A stretch of DNA of 64,000 nucleotides. It comes from an uncultured bacterium. GTDB taxonomy: Bacteria > Patescibacteriota > Saccharimonadia > Saccharimonadales > Saccharimonadaceae. Below, in pieces: positions 28,291 to 35,920 of this stretch; the stretch's first letter is position 1, and every line of letters begins with the position of its first letter. The position numbers were made by a program, and so were the translations under genes. The notes under the pieces are model-generated. The model worked only from the letters and a program-made list of their open reading frames with translations, searched no databases and was not told where the DNA came from. The stretch is from positions 1 through 64,000 of the forward strand of contig CALHIM010000007.1 in NCBI GenBank assembly GCA_938030735.1. The letters run 5' to 3'.

Positions 28291-29174
28291 TGGCGTGGCG
28301 AATTATTTCTATTGAAAATCCCGCTCGACTAAGCGTTAAAAATAACCAACTCTTAATTTCTCAAGAAGAAGACGTTTCGATTCCGATTGAAGATATCGAC
28401 TCGTTAATAATTGATAATTATGGTGTAAACTTAACCACAAATCTGCTAAATGAGCTCTCTTCTCGAGCGGTGAGCATTATAATCTGTAATCAGAGACATC
28501 TTCCTACAACCATAGTTTTACCATATTCTCAACATTCGCGGCAAGCTAAAGTATCTCGCCAGCAAATTGAGATGAAGATTCCACTCAAAAAACAGATTTG
28601 GCAGAATAATATTATTCGAAAAATTTCTAATCAGGCTGACGTTTTAAAATATTTTGGCTTAAATGATGAATATCTTCGAAAATGTGCAAATGAAGTTAAA
28701 TCTGGAGATTCCACTAATCGTGAGTCTTTAGCCGCACGCGACTACTTTTCACAGCTTCTTGATGACGCAACTCGTCGTCGGCTAATGTGGTATAATTCGG
28801 CGTTAAATTACAGCTATGCACTTGTTCGCACGGGGTTGGCACGGCATTTGGTGGCTCGTGGACTGGTGGTTTCGCAAGGTATTTTTCATCATAATGAACT
28901 AAACAGCTTCAATTTAGCAGATGACCTGATTGAAGCATATCGCCCGCTAATTGATCTATTCGTGCTTAAAAAATTTGGTTTGAGTGGGTTCGAAAAAGAA
29001 GATTCGGCTCTTTCGAAAGAAGAACGCCGGATTTTGCTTGAGGTTTTGAAATTTCGGATCGAAATTAAGGGTAAGAAATTTGCAATTAAAAATGCAATCG
29101 AGATTACGGTTGAAAGTTTTATTGATTGCATTTCGAAGAAAAATTCAAACAATTTAGAACTACCAAAAATATAA
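28290..29174 (+). CDS. cas1: CRISPR adaptation integrase Cas1
   Basis: A 294-residue type II Cas1 that integrates new spacers with Cas2. NRESLAARDYF near residue 145 holds the catalytic Glu. FHHNELNSFNLADDLIEAYRP near 205 holds the catalytic His and the Asp/Glu pair. The ATG at 28290 overlaps the cas9 stop (TAATG) and gives the family N-terminus MAWRIISIENPARLSVKNNQ. Translation is coupled to cas9. Confidence 0.95.
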   Translation: MAWRIISIENPARLSVKNNQLLISQEEDVSIPIEDIDSLIIDNYGVNLTTNLLNELSSRAVSIIICNQRHLPTTIVLPYSQHSRQAKVSRQQIEMKIPLKKQIWQNNIIRKISNQADVLKYFGLNDEYLRKCANEVKSGDSTNRESLAARDYFSQLLDDATRRRLMWYNSALNYSYALVRTGLARHLVARGLVVSQGIFHHNELNSFNLADDLIEAYRPLIDLFVLKKFGLSGFEKEDSALSKEERRILLEVLKFRIEIKGKKFAIKNAIEITVESFIDCISKKNSNNLELPKI

Positions 29175-29209
29175 AAATAAAACAAAAAATAAAAACAAAA
29201 AGAGGAAAG

Positions 29210-29533
29210 ATGGCATACAAATTTATGAGAGTAGCGGTATTTTTTGATCTACCTACGGGTAGTAAAAAAGAAAGAAGAATGGCAACACGTTTTCGAAACT
29301 TCTTACTAAAAGATGGTTTTAATATGTTGCAGTATAGTGTTTACACGAGGCTTTGCCCGAATAGGGATGTTGCCGAAAAACATATGAATCGTGTTAAGAG
29401 AAATGCGCCAGATGTTGGTTCGATTCGTCTGATTTATTTAACAGAGCATCAATTTACGAATATGTATGTGATTGCTGGTAAAAAAACTGTGCAAGAAAGG
29501 TGTGTTTCGAACGATCAACTTTCATTTTTTTAA
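29210..29533 (+). CDS. cas2: CRISPR adaptation protein Cas2
   Basis: A 107-residue ferredoxin-fold protein that bridges two Cas1 dimers. RVAVFFDLPTGSKKERRMAT carries the family Asp and the LP turn, and FLLKDGFNMLQYSVYTRL follows as in type II Cas2. The ATG at 29210 has an AAAGAGGAAAG site; the upstream in-frame start inside cas1 would add an unlikely Lys-rich extension. It is followed by a terminator and then the array. Confidence 0.93.
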   Translation: MAYKFMRVAVFFDLPTGSKKERRMATRFRNFLLKDGFNMLQYSVYTRLCPNRDVAEKHMNRVKRNAPDVGSIRLIYLTEHQFTNMYVIAGKKTVQERCVSNDQLSFF

Positions 29534-29536
29534 ACT

Positions 29537-29567
29537 AAAATCCCCATCATAACAGATGGGGATTTTA
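29537..29567 (+). terminator. Terminator of the cas operon
   Basis: AAAATCCCCATC and GATGGGGATTTT form a perfect 12-bp stem. It ends only 8 bases before the first repeat, and the stem could also stop crRNA transcription arriving from the right. Confidence 0.85.
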
Positions 29568-29573
29568 TTAAGT

Positions 29574-30269
29574 ATTATATCATATTCTAAATTGTTAGGG
29601 AACTATAACGTTTAGCTAAGGCGTATTTCAATGCCACTAAATTATATCATATTCTAAATTGTTAGGGAACTATAACTAAAGCGATTGATAATTACGTAGA
29701 ACAATCATTATATCATATTCTAAATTGTTAGGGAACTATAACTATAGTTGCGGAGCTTTTCTTCGGCTTCCGATTATATCATATTCTAAATTGTTAGGGA
29801 ACTATAACTTAAGCAGACCGAGATAACGGAAATGATTATATTATATCATATTCTAAATTGTTAGGGAACTATAACAGATAGCTTCATAATCTTCAGCAAA
29901 TTCAATTATATCATATTCTAAATTGTTAGGGAACTATAACCCTGCAAGTGTTCGGGGTGTAAATGATAACATTATATCATATTCTAAATTGTTAGGGAAC
30001 TATAACAAAGTTGGTATTGCTTACCAAATGTTTATGATTATATCATATTCTAAATTGTTAGGGAACTATAACATTAGCGGTGCAGTTAAATGGGCTATTA
30101 AATTATATCATATTCTAAATTGTTAGGGAACTATAACTAACTTGCCTGAAGCATATTCAACAATTTTATTATATCATATTCTAAATTGTTAGGGAACTAT
30201 AACCCAGTGCCAGCCGAACCCGAAACAGCACCAATTATATCATATTCTAAATTGTTAGGGAACTATAAC
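29574..30269 (-). CRISPR. Type II-C CRISPR array, 11 identical repeats and 10 spacers
   Basis: The 36-base repeats start at 29574, 29641, 29707, 29773, 29840, 29905, 29971, 30037, 30102, 30168 and 30234. All 11 copies are identical, and the spacers are 29-31 bases. Read on the minus strand each repeat begins GTTATAGTTCCCTAAC, the usual type II form, and ends TGATATAAT, an extended -10 promoter. This implies crRNAs start inside each spacer, as in Neisseria II-C arrays. The anti-repeat in the plus-strand tracrRNA confirms that the crRNA strand is minus. There is no degenerate end repeat and no long leader on either side. Spacer targets cannot be identified from the window. Confidence 0.97.
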
Positions 30270-30274
30270 ATTTA

Positions 30275-30303
30275 TTGAAATAAGCTTATCCTTAATGTAT
30301 AAT
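30275..30303 (+). promoter_or_regulatory. Leaderless promoter next to the array
   Basis: TTGAAA at 30275-30280, 17-bp spacer, TATAAT at 30298-30303, then 6 bases and the ATG at 30310. Confidence 0.75.
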
Positions 30304-30309
30304 GAAATT

Positions 30310-30682
30310 ATGGATAAGAAAATAATAAAGCCATTAAACAATAATATTGAAATTGAAGAAAATAAAAGCTTTGCTTCAAGAGAAATTCAACAAAAAGCTT
30401 CAGATGTATATCAAGAAAATACTCAAAAAGAATCTTTAGCTATTGAAACAAGAAATCTTTTAAGACAACGACTTAAGCACGATATACGCCAAGAAGTTGC
30501 TAAAATGCGAAAACACGTTTTGTGGCTATCTTTCTTTTTTTGTAATTATGTTTTTTATGTATAATTCACAAAAAAACAGTTCTTCATTTGTTTGGCTTTT
30601 CTTTATTGCTCTACAGATACCTTACTATTATTTCAGAAAATCACGTATAATTAAATCTTATACTGATGATTCAGAAATATAA
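30310..30682 (+). CDS. Small membrane protein with an apparent +1 frameshift at a T7 run
   Basis: Frame 1 from the ATG at 30310 gives about 75 soluble residues (charged, helical) ending in MRKHVLWLSFF and then stops at 30564. The +1 frame continues past T7 (30535-30541) as FFVIMFFMYN...FVWLFFIALQIPYYYF and ends at 30682. Joining them at the T run gives a roughly 123-residue protein with two transmembrane segments. Either one T is extra (mutation or sequencing error), or slippage or frameshifting makes the full product. The ATG fits the leaderless promoter. No family recognised. It lies 40 bases from the CRISPR array. Confidence 0.5.
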
Positions 30683-30688
30683 AATTTA

Positions 30689-30886
30689 ATGATACTATTT
30701 ATGCAAGAAAAAAATGAATTCACTGAAAAAGACTATTTAGAAGCTCAATACAAAATTCAACGAAGTATTCAAGCTAATGTTACAACCATAGCATTTATTA
30801 TTGTTATTCAATTCTTATTTACTATTATAGGACTTGCTTTTTTGTATTTTAAATTATTAACTATTCTCTCTGGATTACATAAATAA
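30689..30886 (+). CDS. Small single-pass membrane protein
   Basis: A 65-residue protein: a charged N-terminal part (MQEKNEFTEKDYLEAQYKIQ) followed by one or two hydrophobic stretches (TTIAFIIVIQFLFTIIGLAF, LYFKLLTILSGL). It begins 6 bases after the upstream membrane protein, so they probably form a pair. The start could also be ATG at 30701. Function unknown. Confidence 0.5.
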   Translation: MILFMQEKNEFTEKDYLEAQYKIQRSIQANVTTIAFIIVIQFLFTIIGLAFLYFKLLTILSGLHK

Positions 30887-30947
30887 CTAGAATAAAAATT
30901 GGTGTAAAATAAAATCAATTTTTTATTATATTCATCTGTAATTACGT

Positions 30948-30953
30948 TATAAT
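30948..30953 (+). promoter_or_regulatory. Possible -10 box of the tracrRNA-like RNA
   Basis: TATAAT at 30948-30953, about 7 bases before the expected RNA start near 30959. The -35 region is weak. Confidence 0.5.
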
Positions 30954-30958
30954 ACCTG

Positions 30959-31165
30959 ATTATGTCACATCCTAAAGTGTTAAGGAGTATAGCAACTAAT
31001 CAAGCTTTATTGAAGATGAGATGCTCGGAGGGTTTACAGGCGACAATCGCAATCTAAGGTACTAAAAAGTTCGCAGATGAAATGTCGGAAATTTCTAAAA
31101 GTAGTAAATAATAGTGTCGTATCGGCTTTATTTAGCTGTCCGAAGGATAGTAATAAATAAAACAC
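30959..31165 (+). ncRNA. Possible second tracrRNA-like RNA
   Basis: Positions 30959-30986 match the plus-strand CRISPR repeat at 23 of 28 bases. Counting G-U pairs, 25 of 28 could pair with a crRNA. Just after, TAGCAACTAA (30990-30999) is identical to bases 24834-24843 of the tracrRNA, directly beyond its anti-repeat, which suggests common origin. The rest differs and has several short hairpins, for example GCGA-CAA-TCGC near 31044. A final stem TTTATTTA / TAAATAAA encloses CTGTCC-GAA-GGATAG (about 31127-31161). No open reading frame covers it. It could be a diverged tracrRNA, a regulatory long tracrRNA or scaRNA-like RNA, or a decayed copy. The 3' end is estimated. Confidence 0.5.
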
Positions 31166-31173
31166 TTAAAAGC

Positions 31174-31202
31174 TTGAAAATATCTTTAAATTTTGATAAA
31201 AT
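31174..31202 (+). promoter_or_regulatory. Promoter of the T-box/ileS unit
   Basis: TTGAAA at 31174-31179, 17-bp spacer, TAAAAT at 31197-31202. Confidence 0.75.
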
Positions 31203-31208
31203 AAAATC

Positions 31209-31405
31209 ATAAAAGCGTTTTATTTTGATAAATGAGCGGCTATCAACCGCGAAGCTCCCAGAAGAAAGGTTTTGAAAACTGATTAGAACTGGGCGGGAAA
31301 GCTCCGTGAAAGCTAAAATTAAGAGCTAAAAGAATCACTTCTTTTGGAATCGAGATGGTATCGCCGAGCTTGCTTGGTTCTCGAATCTAAAAGAGGTGAT
31401 TTTTA
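31209..31405 (+). promoter_or_regulatory. T-box riboswitch for isoleucine with ultrashort Stem I
   Basis: Stem I is GCGG-CTATCAA-CCGC (31236-31250), a 4-bp hairpin whose loop holds the Ile codon ATC (31242-31244), like ultrashort ileS T-boxes known from Actinobacteria. The antiterminator is clear: A1 CGAGA (31351) with TCTCG (31379), a 7-base bulge TGGTATC containing TGGT (31356-31359) to pair with the tRNA ACCA end, and A2 GCCGAGC (31363) with GCTTGGT (31372). A 13-bp outer helix (31333-31345 with 31389-31401) ends in T5. It can act as a terminator or hide the GAGGTGAT sequence. Uncharged tRNA-Ile should switch on the downstream genes, which include ileS. Confidence 0.88.
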
Positions 31406-31425
31406 ATTTAGGGAAGGGTAAGAGC

Positions 31426-32355
31426 ATGCTTTATAGATTGAATAATAAAAAATTAACAGCTATCAAACAAGAGAATGTTTCTCAAAAATATCTTGAGAAA
31501 GATATTCAGAAAATGACTGAAGATAACCTTGAAGAGGTTTTTGGCCTAAAATTTATAGAAACAGAATTTGCTGTTGACAACCTACGGATAGATACTTTGG
31601 CGTTTGATAATGAGAGTAATAGCTTTGTGATCATTGAATATAAAAAGATTAAAAGTGATTCTGTTGCAGATCAGGGCCTAGCATACTTATCATTAATGCT
31701 AAAAAATAAAGAAGCTTTTATTTTAAAATTTATTGAGAAAAATGGAGGAGGCATACCAGAAATCGATTGGTCTCAATCGCGTGTAATTCTTATATCTCCG
31801 AAGTTTACTGAATATCAGCTTAGGGCAAGCGAATATACTACAGAAAATTTTCCAGTTGAACTATATGAATTTAGAAAATATGGTGATATAGTAGAGTACT
31901 CGCAAAAGGGTATGAAAAAGGGAAGAACCCAAAAAAGCCAAGTGAATATAACGAATAGCAGTAAAGATGAAAGAACTGTACTTAAGGAAATTATTCACTA
32001 CAGTGAAGATGAATTGGTATCAAAAGGTTCAGATTTTATTCAAGAATTTTACTGGGAGCTAAAAGATTTTGCTGAGAATATTAGCCCAGAAATTCAACCA
32101 GAGGTAAAGAAGATGTATTTGGCTTTCAAAATGAGAAAGAAAAATATTTTTAGTATTGTTGTTAAGAAAAACTCTTTAGATTTGAATCTTAATATTGAAC
32201 GTTCTGACTTTGATCCAAAAAAATATTCCGATATTGAAGATGTCTCAGCGAAAGGTCATTGGGCTACTGGTTGTTATCAAATGAAAATAAATAATATCAA
32301 TCATTTAGAGACTGCAAAAGAAATGATGAGACTAAGTTATAAAGTAAATTTATAG
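31426..32355 (+). CDS. PD-(D/E)XK nuclease-like protein, probable DUF5655 C-terminus
   Basis: A 309-residue protein. RIDTLAFD...FVIIEYKK gives Asp56, Glu71 and Lys73, the PD-(D/E)XK pattern, and ADQGLAYL adds the often conserved Gln83. NucS/DUF91-like nucleases share this arrangement. The C-terminal part (about 190-309) resembles DUF5655, recalled from similar bacterial proteins. The ATG at 31426 has a GGGAAGGG site; a GTG at 31396 lies within the T-box helix and was rejected. It sits between the isoleucine T-box and ileS, 8 bases from ileS. Function unknown; a DNA-acting or defence role is possible. Confidence 0.7.
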   Translation: MLYRLNNKKLTAIKQENVSQKYLEKDIQKMTEDNLEEVFGLKFIETEFAVDNLRIDTLAFDNESNSFVIIEYKKIKSDSVADQGLAYLSLMLKNKEAFILKFIEKNGGGIPEIDWSQSRVILISPKFTEYQLRASEYTTENFPVELYEFRKYGDIVEYSQKGMKKGRTQKSQVNITNSSKDERTVLKEIIHYSEDELVSKGSDFIQEFYWELKDFAENISPEIQPEVKKMYLAFKMRKKNIFSIVVKKNSLDLNLNIERSDFDPKKYSDIEDVSAKGHWATGCYQMKINNINHLETAKEMMRLSYKVNL

Positions 32356-32363
32356 GAGGGATA

Positions 32364-35342
32364 ATGAAATTTCAAGCAAATTCAAGAAGAAGAGCAAAAG
32401 AATATGAAGCCGATGTTTTGGCGCGCTGGAAAGCAGAAAAAACTTTCGAGCAATCAGTCGAAAATCGTAGTGAAAACGATACATTCGTGTTTTATGATGG
32501 CCCTCCATTTATTACAGGTGTGCCACACCACGGAACACTCCTTAGTTCAATCGTAAAAGATGTCGTTCCGCGCTACCAAACAATGCTTGGCAAAAGAGTT
32601 GAACGCCGTTGGGGTTGGGATACGCACGGTTTACCAGCCGAAAACTTTGTTGAAAAAAAGCTCGGTATCACTTCTCGACACGAAGTTGGTGAAAAAATTT
32701 CGCTTGCCGAATATATAACGACTGCACGCGAAAGCATGGTTTCGAATGCGGCGCTTTGGGAGAATACGATTGATCGCATTGGTCGTTGGGTTGAATTTAA
32801 AAATGCCTACAAAACGATGGACAAAGATTTCATGGAAAGTGTTTGGTGGGCGTTTAAAACTCTTTACGAAAAAGGTAAAATTTATGAAGGTGAACGTGTT
32901 TTGATGTATGATACGGCGTGGGCAACTCCACTTTCGAAAAGTGAAGTCACAATGGATAACGACGCCTATAAAACCGTAACCGACCCAAGCGTTTTTGTGA
33001 AATTCTGGTTGAAAGATTTTGAAGATACAGAAGGCTCAAAAGATAAAACTGCAATACTCGCCTGGACAACAACTCCTTGGACTTTACCAGCAAATATGGG
33101 GTTATTCGTTAATCCTGAAATTACCTACGCAAAAGTAAAAGTTGGCGATGAATTCTTCATTTTAGCAAAAGATTTACTTGAAAAAGTTTTTGTTGATGAG
33201 AAAAAGCAACCAATTCCTTTCGAAATTGTTAATTTGATTGATGGCGCGGATTTGATTGGTTTGAGTTACGAACCGCTTTTCGAAGATTACGATTTTAAAA
33301 AAGATAACTATTATGATTCAAAAACTAACTCATGGAAGAGTAAGCATATCAGTAGTGGTTCAGTGGAAATGCGAGACGATAATGCTTTTTTGAAGAACGC
33401 TTATAAAGTTTGGGGCGCAGATTATGTTTCTCTTGAAAGCGGAACGGGAATTGTTCACTCGGCGCCAGCATACGGCGAAGAAGACTTTAACTTTGGTAAA
33501 AAATATGGAATTCCAGTTTTTCATGTGTTAGATGAATATGGAAAATATATTGACGGCGAATTTGCCGGTGAAGATGTGTGGGAGTTTAACAAGCCACTTG
33601 CCAAAATTTTGAAAGAGCGTGGCGTGGTTTGGAAAATCGATTACATTCGGCACGAATATCCGCACAATCCGCGCACTGGCCATCGATTGATGTATCGAGC
33701 TCACCCGAGCTGGTTCTTTGATATTCAAGGACAAAAAGAATTAATGCTTGAGCAAAATGAAAACATCAATTGGTTCCCAGCGCATTTGAAACACGGCCGT
33801 TTCGAAAAAAATCTCGAAGCCGCACCAGATTGGAATTTATCGCGCGATCGTTTTTGGGCAACAGCAATGCCAGTTTGGAAGTCTAAAAGCGGCAAGATTC
33901 GCGTGGTTGGCTCTTATGCTGAGCTTAAAGAGTTGAGCGGAGTAGAACTTGAAGATTACCATCGACCTTGGGTTGATGATATCACTTTTGAAATTGATGG
34001 CGAAAAATACACTCGAATTGATAAAGTACTTGACTGTTGGTTTGAAAGTGGCTCGATGCCATTTGCGCAGTTCCATTATCCTTTCGAAAACAAAGAAAAG
34101 TTCGAAAAGAATTTCCCGGGTGACTTTATTGTTGAATATATCGGTCAGGTTCGTGCGTGGTTCTATTATGTTCATGCGGTAAATACTGCTTTGTTTGGTA
34201 AAAATGCCTTTAAAAATGTGATTACAACTGGTGTTGTTGCTGGAAATGATGGCCGAAAAATGAGTAAATCTCTTGGAAACTATACTGATCCAAACGATCT
34301 AATGGACCAATATTCAGCCGATAGTTTGCGATTTTTGTTGCTAACGAGCCCACTTTTGAATGGTGAAGATTTTGCGCTTCACGATAAGGATGTTTCGGAT
34401 GTTGCACGCAAACTTTCGATGATTTGGAATATGTATGATTTCTTCACGATGTATGCAAGTGTTGACGGCTGGGAATTTAATGGCGAGCTTAAAGACCCTT
34501 CGAAAAATCTTGAAAATCCGCTTGATAAATGGATTGTGAGCCGTGTTCATGAACTTCGAAACGAAATTACTGAAAATATGAATGTTTATAATATTCCGCG
34601 CGCGCTTGAGGGTGTTTTGCCGTTCCTAGATGATGCTTCGAACTGGTTTGTGCGCCGTTCGCGCCGCCGTTTCTGGAAGAGCGAAAATGGCGCCGATAAA
34701 CTTCAAGCTTATCAGACACTTCATTATATTTTGAGCTATCTTGCACTGATTCTTGCACCATTTGTGCCTTTCTTGGCGGAAGAGCTTTGGAGCAAAATGG
34801 TTGGTGATGGCTCAGTTCATTTGAAAGATTGGCCAGAAGCTGGCGAGATTGATGAGAGCTTACTTGCTGAAATGGCTGAAGTTCGTGGCTACGTGAATGA
34901 AGCTCTTGCGCTTCGAGCAAAAAATGGCGTAAAAATTCGTCAGCCACTAGCTAGTGTGAAAGTTACGCAAAATGCAAAATCTTTTGATTTTACGCCAATT
35001 TTGATGGAAGAATTAAACGTTAAGAATGTTGAGTTTGGCGGTGAGAGCGTTGAATTTGACTTTGAGCTAACTCCTGAACTACGTGCAGAAGGCTTAATGC
35101 GTGAGATTATTCGCCACATTCAAGCTGCGCGCAAAAAAGCTGGTCTAAACGTTGATGATCGAATTGAACTTAACTTTACATCTGAAAATGCTGAAGTTCT
35201 TGATGTGTTCAAGAAATTTGAACAAGAAATTTCGAAAGAAGTTTTGGCTACAAAGGCTGAAATTTCAGAAAATCAACTTGATTTTGTTCAGGTTGTAAAA
35301 GTTGAAGGTTCAGAAGTGAAAATTTCACTTAAAAAAGCTTAA
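32364..35342 (+). CDS. ileS: Isoleucyl-tRNA synthetase
   Basis: A 992-residue class I synthetase. The HIGH motif is PPFITGVPHHGTLL near 51. The editing domain has TTPWTLPANMGL near 235. KMSKS is present as GRKMSKSLGNYTDPND near 632. The anticodon-binding domain covers about the last 330 residues. The length and the extended C-terminus resemble the eukaryote/actinobacterial-type IleRS. A TAGGAGGG site precedes the ATG. The upstream T-box with specifier ATC independently confirms isoleucine specificity. Confidence 0.96.
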   Translation: MKFQANSRRRAKEYEADVLARWKAEKTFEQSVENRSENDTFVFYDGPPFITGVPHHGTLLSSIVKDVVPRYQTMLGKRVERRWGWDTHGLPAENFVEKKLGITSRHEVGEKISLAEYITTARESMVSNAALWENTIDRIGRWVEFKNAYKTMDKDFMESVWWAFKTLYEKGKIYEGERVLMYDTAWATPLSKSEVTMDNDAYKTVTDPSVFVKFWLKDFEDTEGSKDKTAILAWTTTPWTLPANMGLFVNPEITYAKVKVGDEFFILAKDLLEKVFVDEKKQPIPFEIVNLIDGADLIGLSYEPLFEDYDFKKDNYYDSKTNSWKSKHISSGSVEMRDDNAFLKNAYKVWGADYVSLESGTGIVHSAPAYGEEDFNFGKKYGIPVFHVLDEYGKYIDGEFAGEDVWEFNKPLAKILKERGVVWKIDYIRHEYPHNPRTGHRLMYRAHPSWFFDIQGQKELMLEQNENINWFPAHLKHGRFEKNLEAAPDWNLSRDRFWATAMPVWKSKSGKIRVVGSYAELKELSGVELEDYHRPWVDDITFEIDGEKYTRIDKVLDCWFESGSMPFAQFHYPFENKEKFEKNFPGDFIVEYIGQVRAWFYYVHAVNTALFGKNAFKNVITTGVVAGNDGRKMSKSLGNYTDPNDLMDQYSADSLRFLLLTSPLLNGEDFALHDKDVSDVARKLSMIWNMYDFFTMYASVDGWEFNGELKDPSKNLENPLDKWIVSRVHELRNEITENMNVYNIPRALEGVLPFLDDASNWFVRRSRRRFWKSENGADKLQAYQTLHYILSYLALILAPFVPFLAEELWSKMVGDGSVHLKDWPEAGEIDESLLAEMAEVRGYVNEALALRAKNGVKIRQPLASVKVTQNAKSFDFTPILMEELNVKNVEFGGESVEFDFELTPELRAEGLMREIIRHIQAARKKAGLNVDDRIELNFTSENAEVLDVFKKFEQEISKEVLATKAEISENQLDFVQVVKVEGSEVKISLKKA

Positions 35343-35350
35343 CCAAAATA

Positions 35351-35397
35351 TTGACAATCAAAATAACTTATGCTATAATACGAGCATAAGTTATTTT
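35351..35397 (+). promoter_or_regulatory. Promoter overlapped by a perfect 14-bp inverted repeat
   Basis: TTGACA at 35351-35356, 17-bp spacer, TATAAT at 35374-35379 preceded by TGC. AAAATAACTTATGC and its exact complement GCATAAGTTATTTT flank the -10 box with a 10-base centre. This may be a repressor operator or, since the RNA probably starts inside it, a short leader structure. Confidence 0.75.
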
Positions 35398-35410
35398 TAA
35401 AACAAAAAAC

Positions 35411-35911
35411 ATGAAAAATCAAAAGGCAAAAATGGAAAATTTTAAGATAAACGATTATACGAAAGAGCAAAAGAAATCTCTTGAGCAAAAGAGTAGTTCT
35501 GAAGAGTTTCAAAATCTTAATTTAGATTCTCTCAAAAGCTTGGACCCAGCACAACAAAAAGAAATCGTAGAAACACAAAAGAGATCAGAAAAAGAAGCTC
35601 TTGAACACCTGAAAAATATCTATGCACACGCTGAACTAAAAGCTGATCGTGAAAAGGGTAGTTTTTTATTGCGAGATGATGAAGCTCAAAGCTCGAATAT
35701 TATACATTTTATACATTTCAAAGGTCATTGCGCAAACTTCGAAACTTATAAAGGCCGTGAAGATAAATTTAGCTTGCGGGAAAATCAATTTAAAACACAA
35801 GAAGAACTCGTTCGAGAAATTCGCACAATGAAATCTGTTCACCGAGAAGTTCCAACGGGGAAACGTTTTTCGAACATTATTCGAGCAATTTCTGGAAATA
35901 TCGCAGCTTAA
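35411..35911 (+). CDS. Hypothetical helical protein
   Basis: A 166-residue protein (159 if it starts at the ATG at 35432, which has an AAAAGG site). The N-terminal half is Lys/Glu/Gln-rich and predicted coiled or helical. The C-terminal half contains NIIHFIHFKGHCANFETYKGREDKF and a basic end, GKRFSNIIRAISG. No signal peptide. No known family recognised. It has its own near-consensus promoter, possible operator and terminator. Confidence 0.5.
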   Translation: MKNQKAKMENFKINDYTKEQKKSLEQKSSSEEFQNLNLDSLKSLDPAQQKEIVETQKRSEKEALEHLKNIYAHAELKADREKGSFLLRDDEAQSSNIIHFIHFKGHCANFETYKGREDKFSLRENQFKTQEELVREIRTMKSVHREVPTGKRFSNIIRAISGNIAA

Positions 35912-35920
35912 TATCTAGTA

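Noticed and set aside
29126..29210. An earlier cas2 start inside cas1
   Set aside because: It would add an unlikely Lys-rich extension; the ATG at 29210 has a good ribosome site and gives the family's length.
29923..30126. A 67-residue open frame inside the CRISPR array
   Set aside because: It is a translation of repeats and spacers with a periodic sequence and no ribosome site.
30959..31165. RNase P RNA, tmRNA or SRP RNA as identity of this RNA
   Set aside because: The diagnostic blocks were not seen: no GAGGAAAGTCC, no tRNA-like 3' end, no GGAAGGAAGCAG loop. The anti-repeat similarity explains it better.
31393..31425. GAGGTGAT at 31393 as the ribosome site for the nuclease-like gene
   Set aside because: No start codon lies at a workable distance, and the sequence is the 3' arm of the T-box outer helix. 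The ATG at 31426 has its own GGGAAGGG site.
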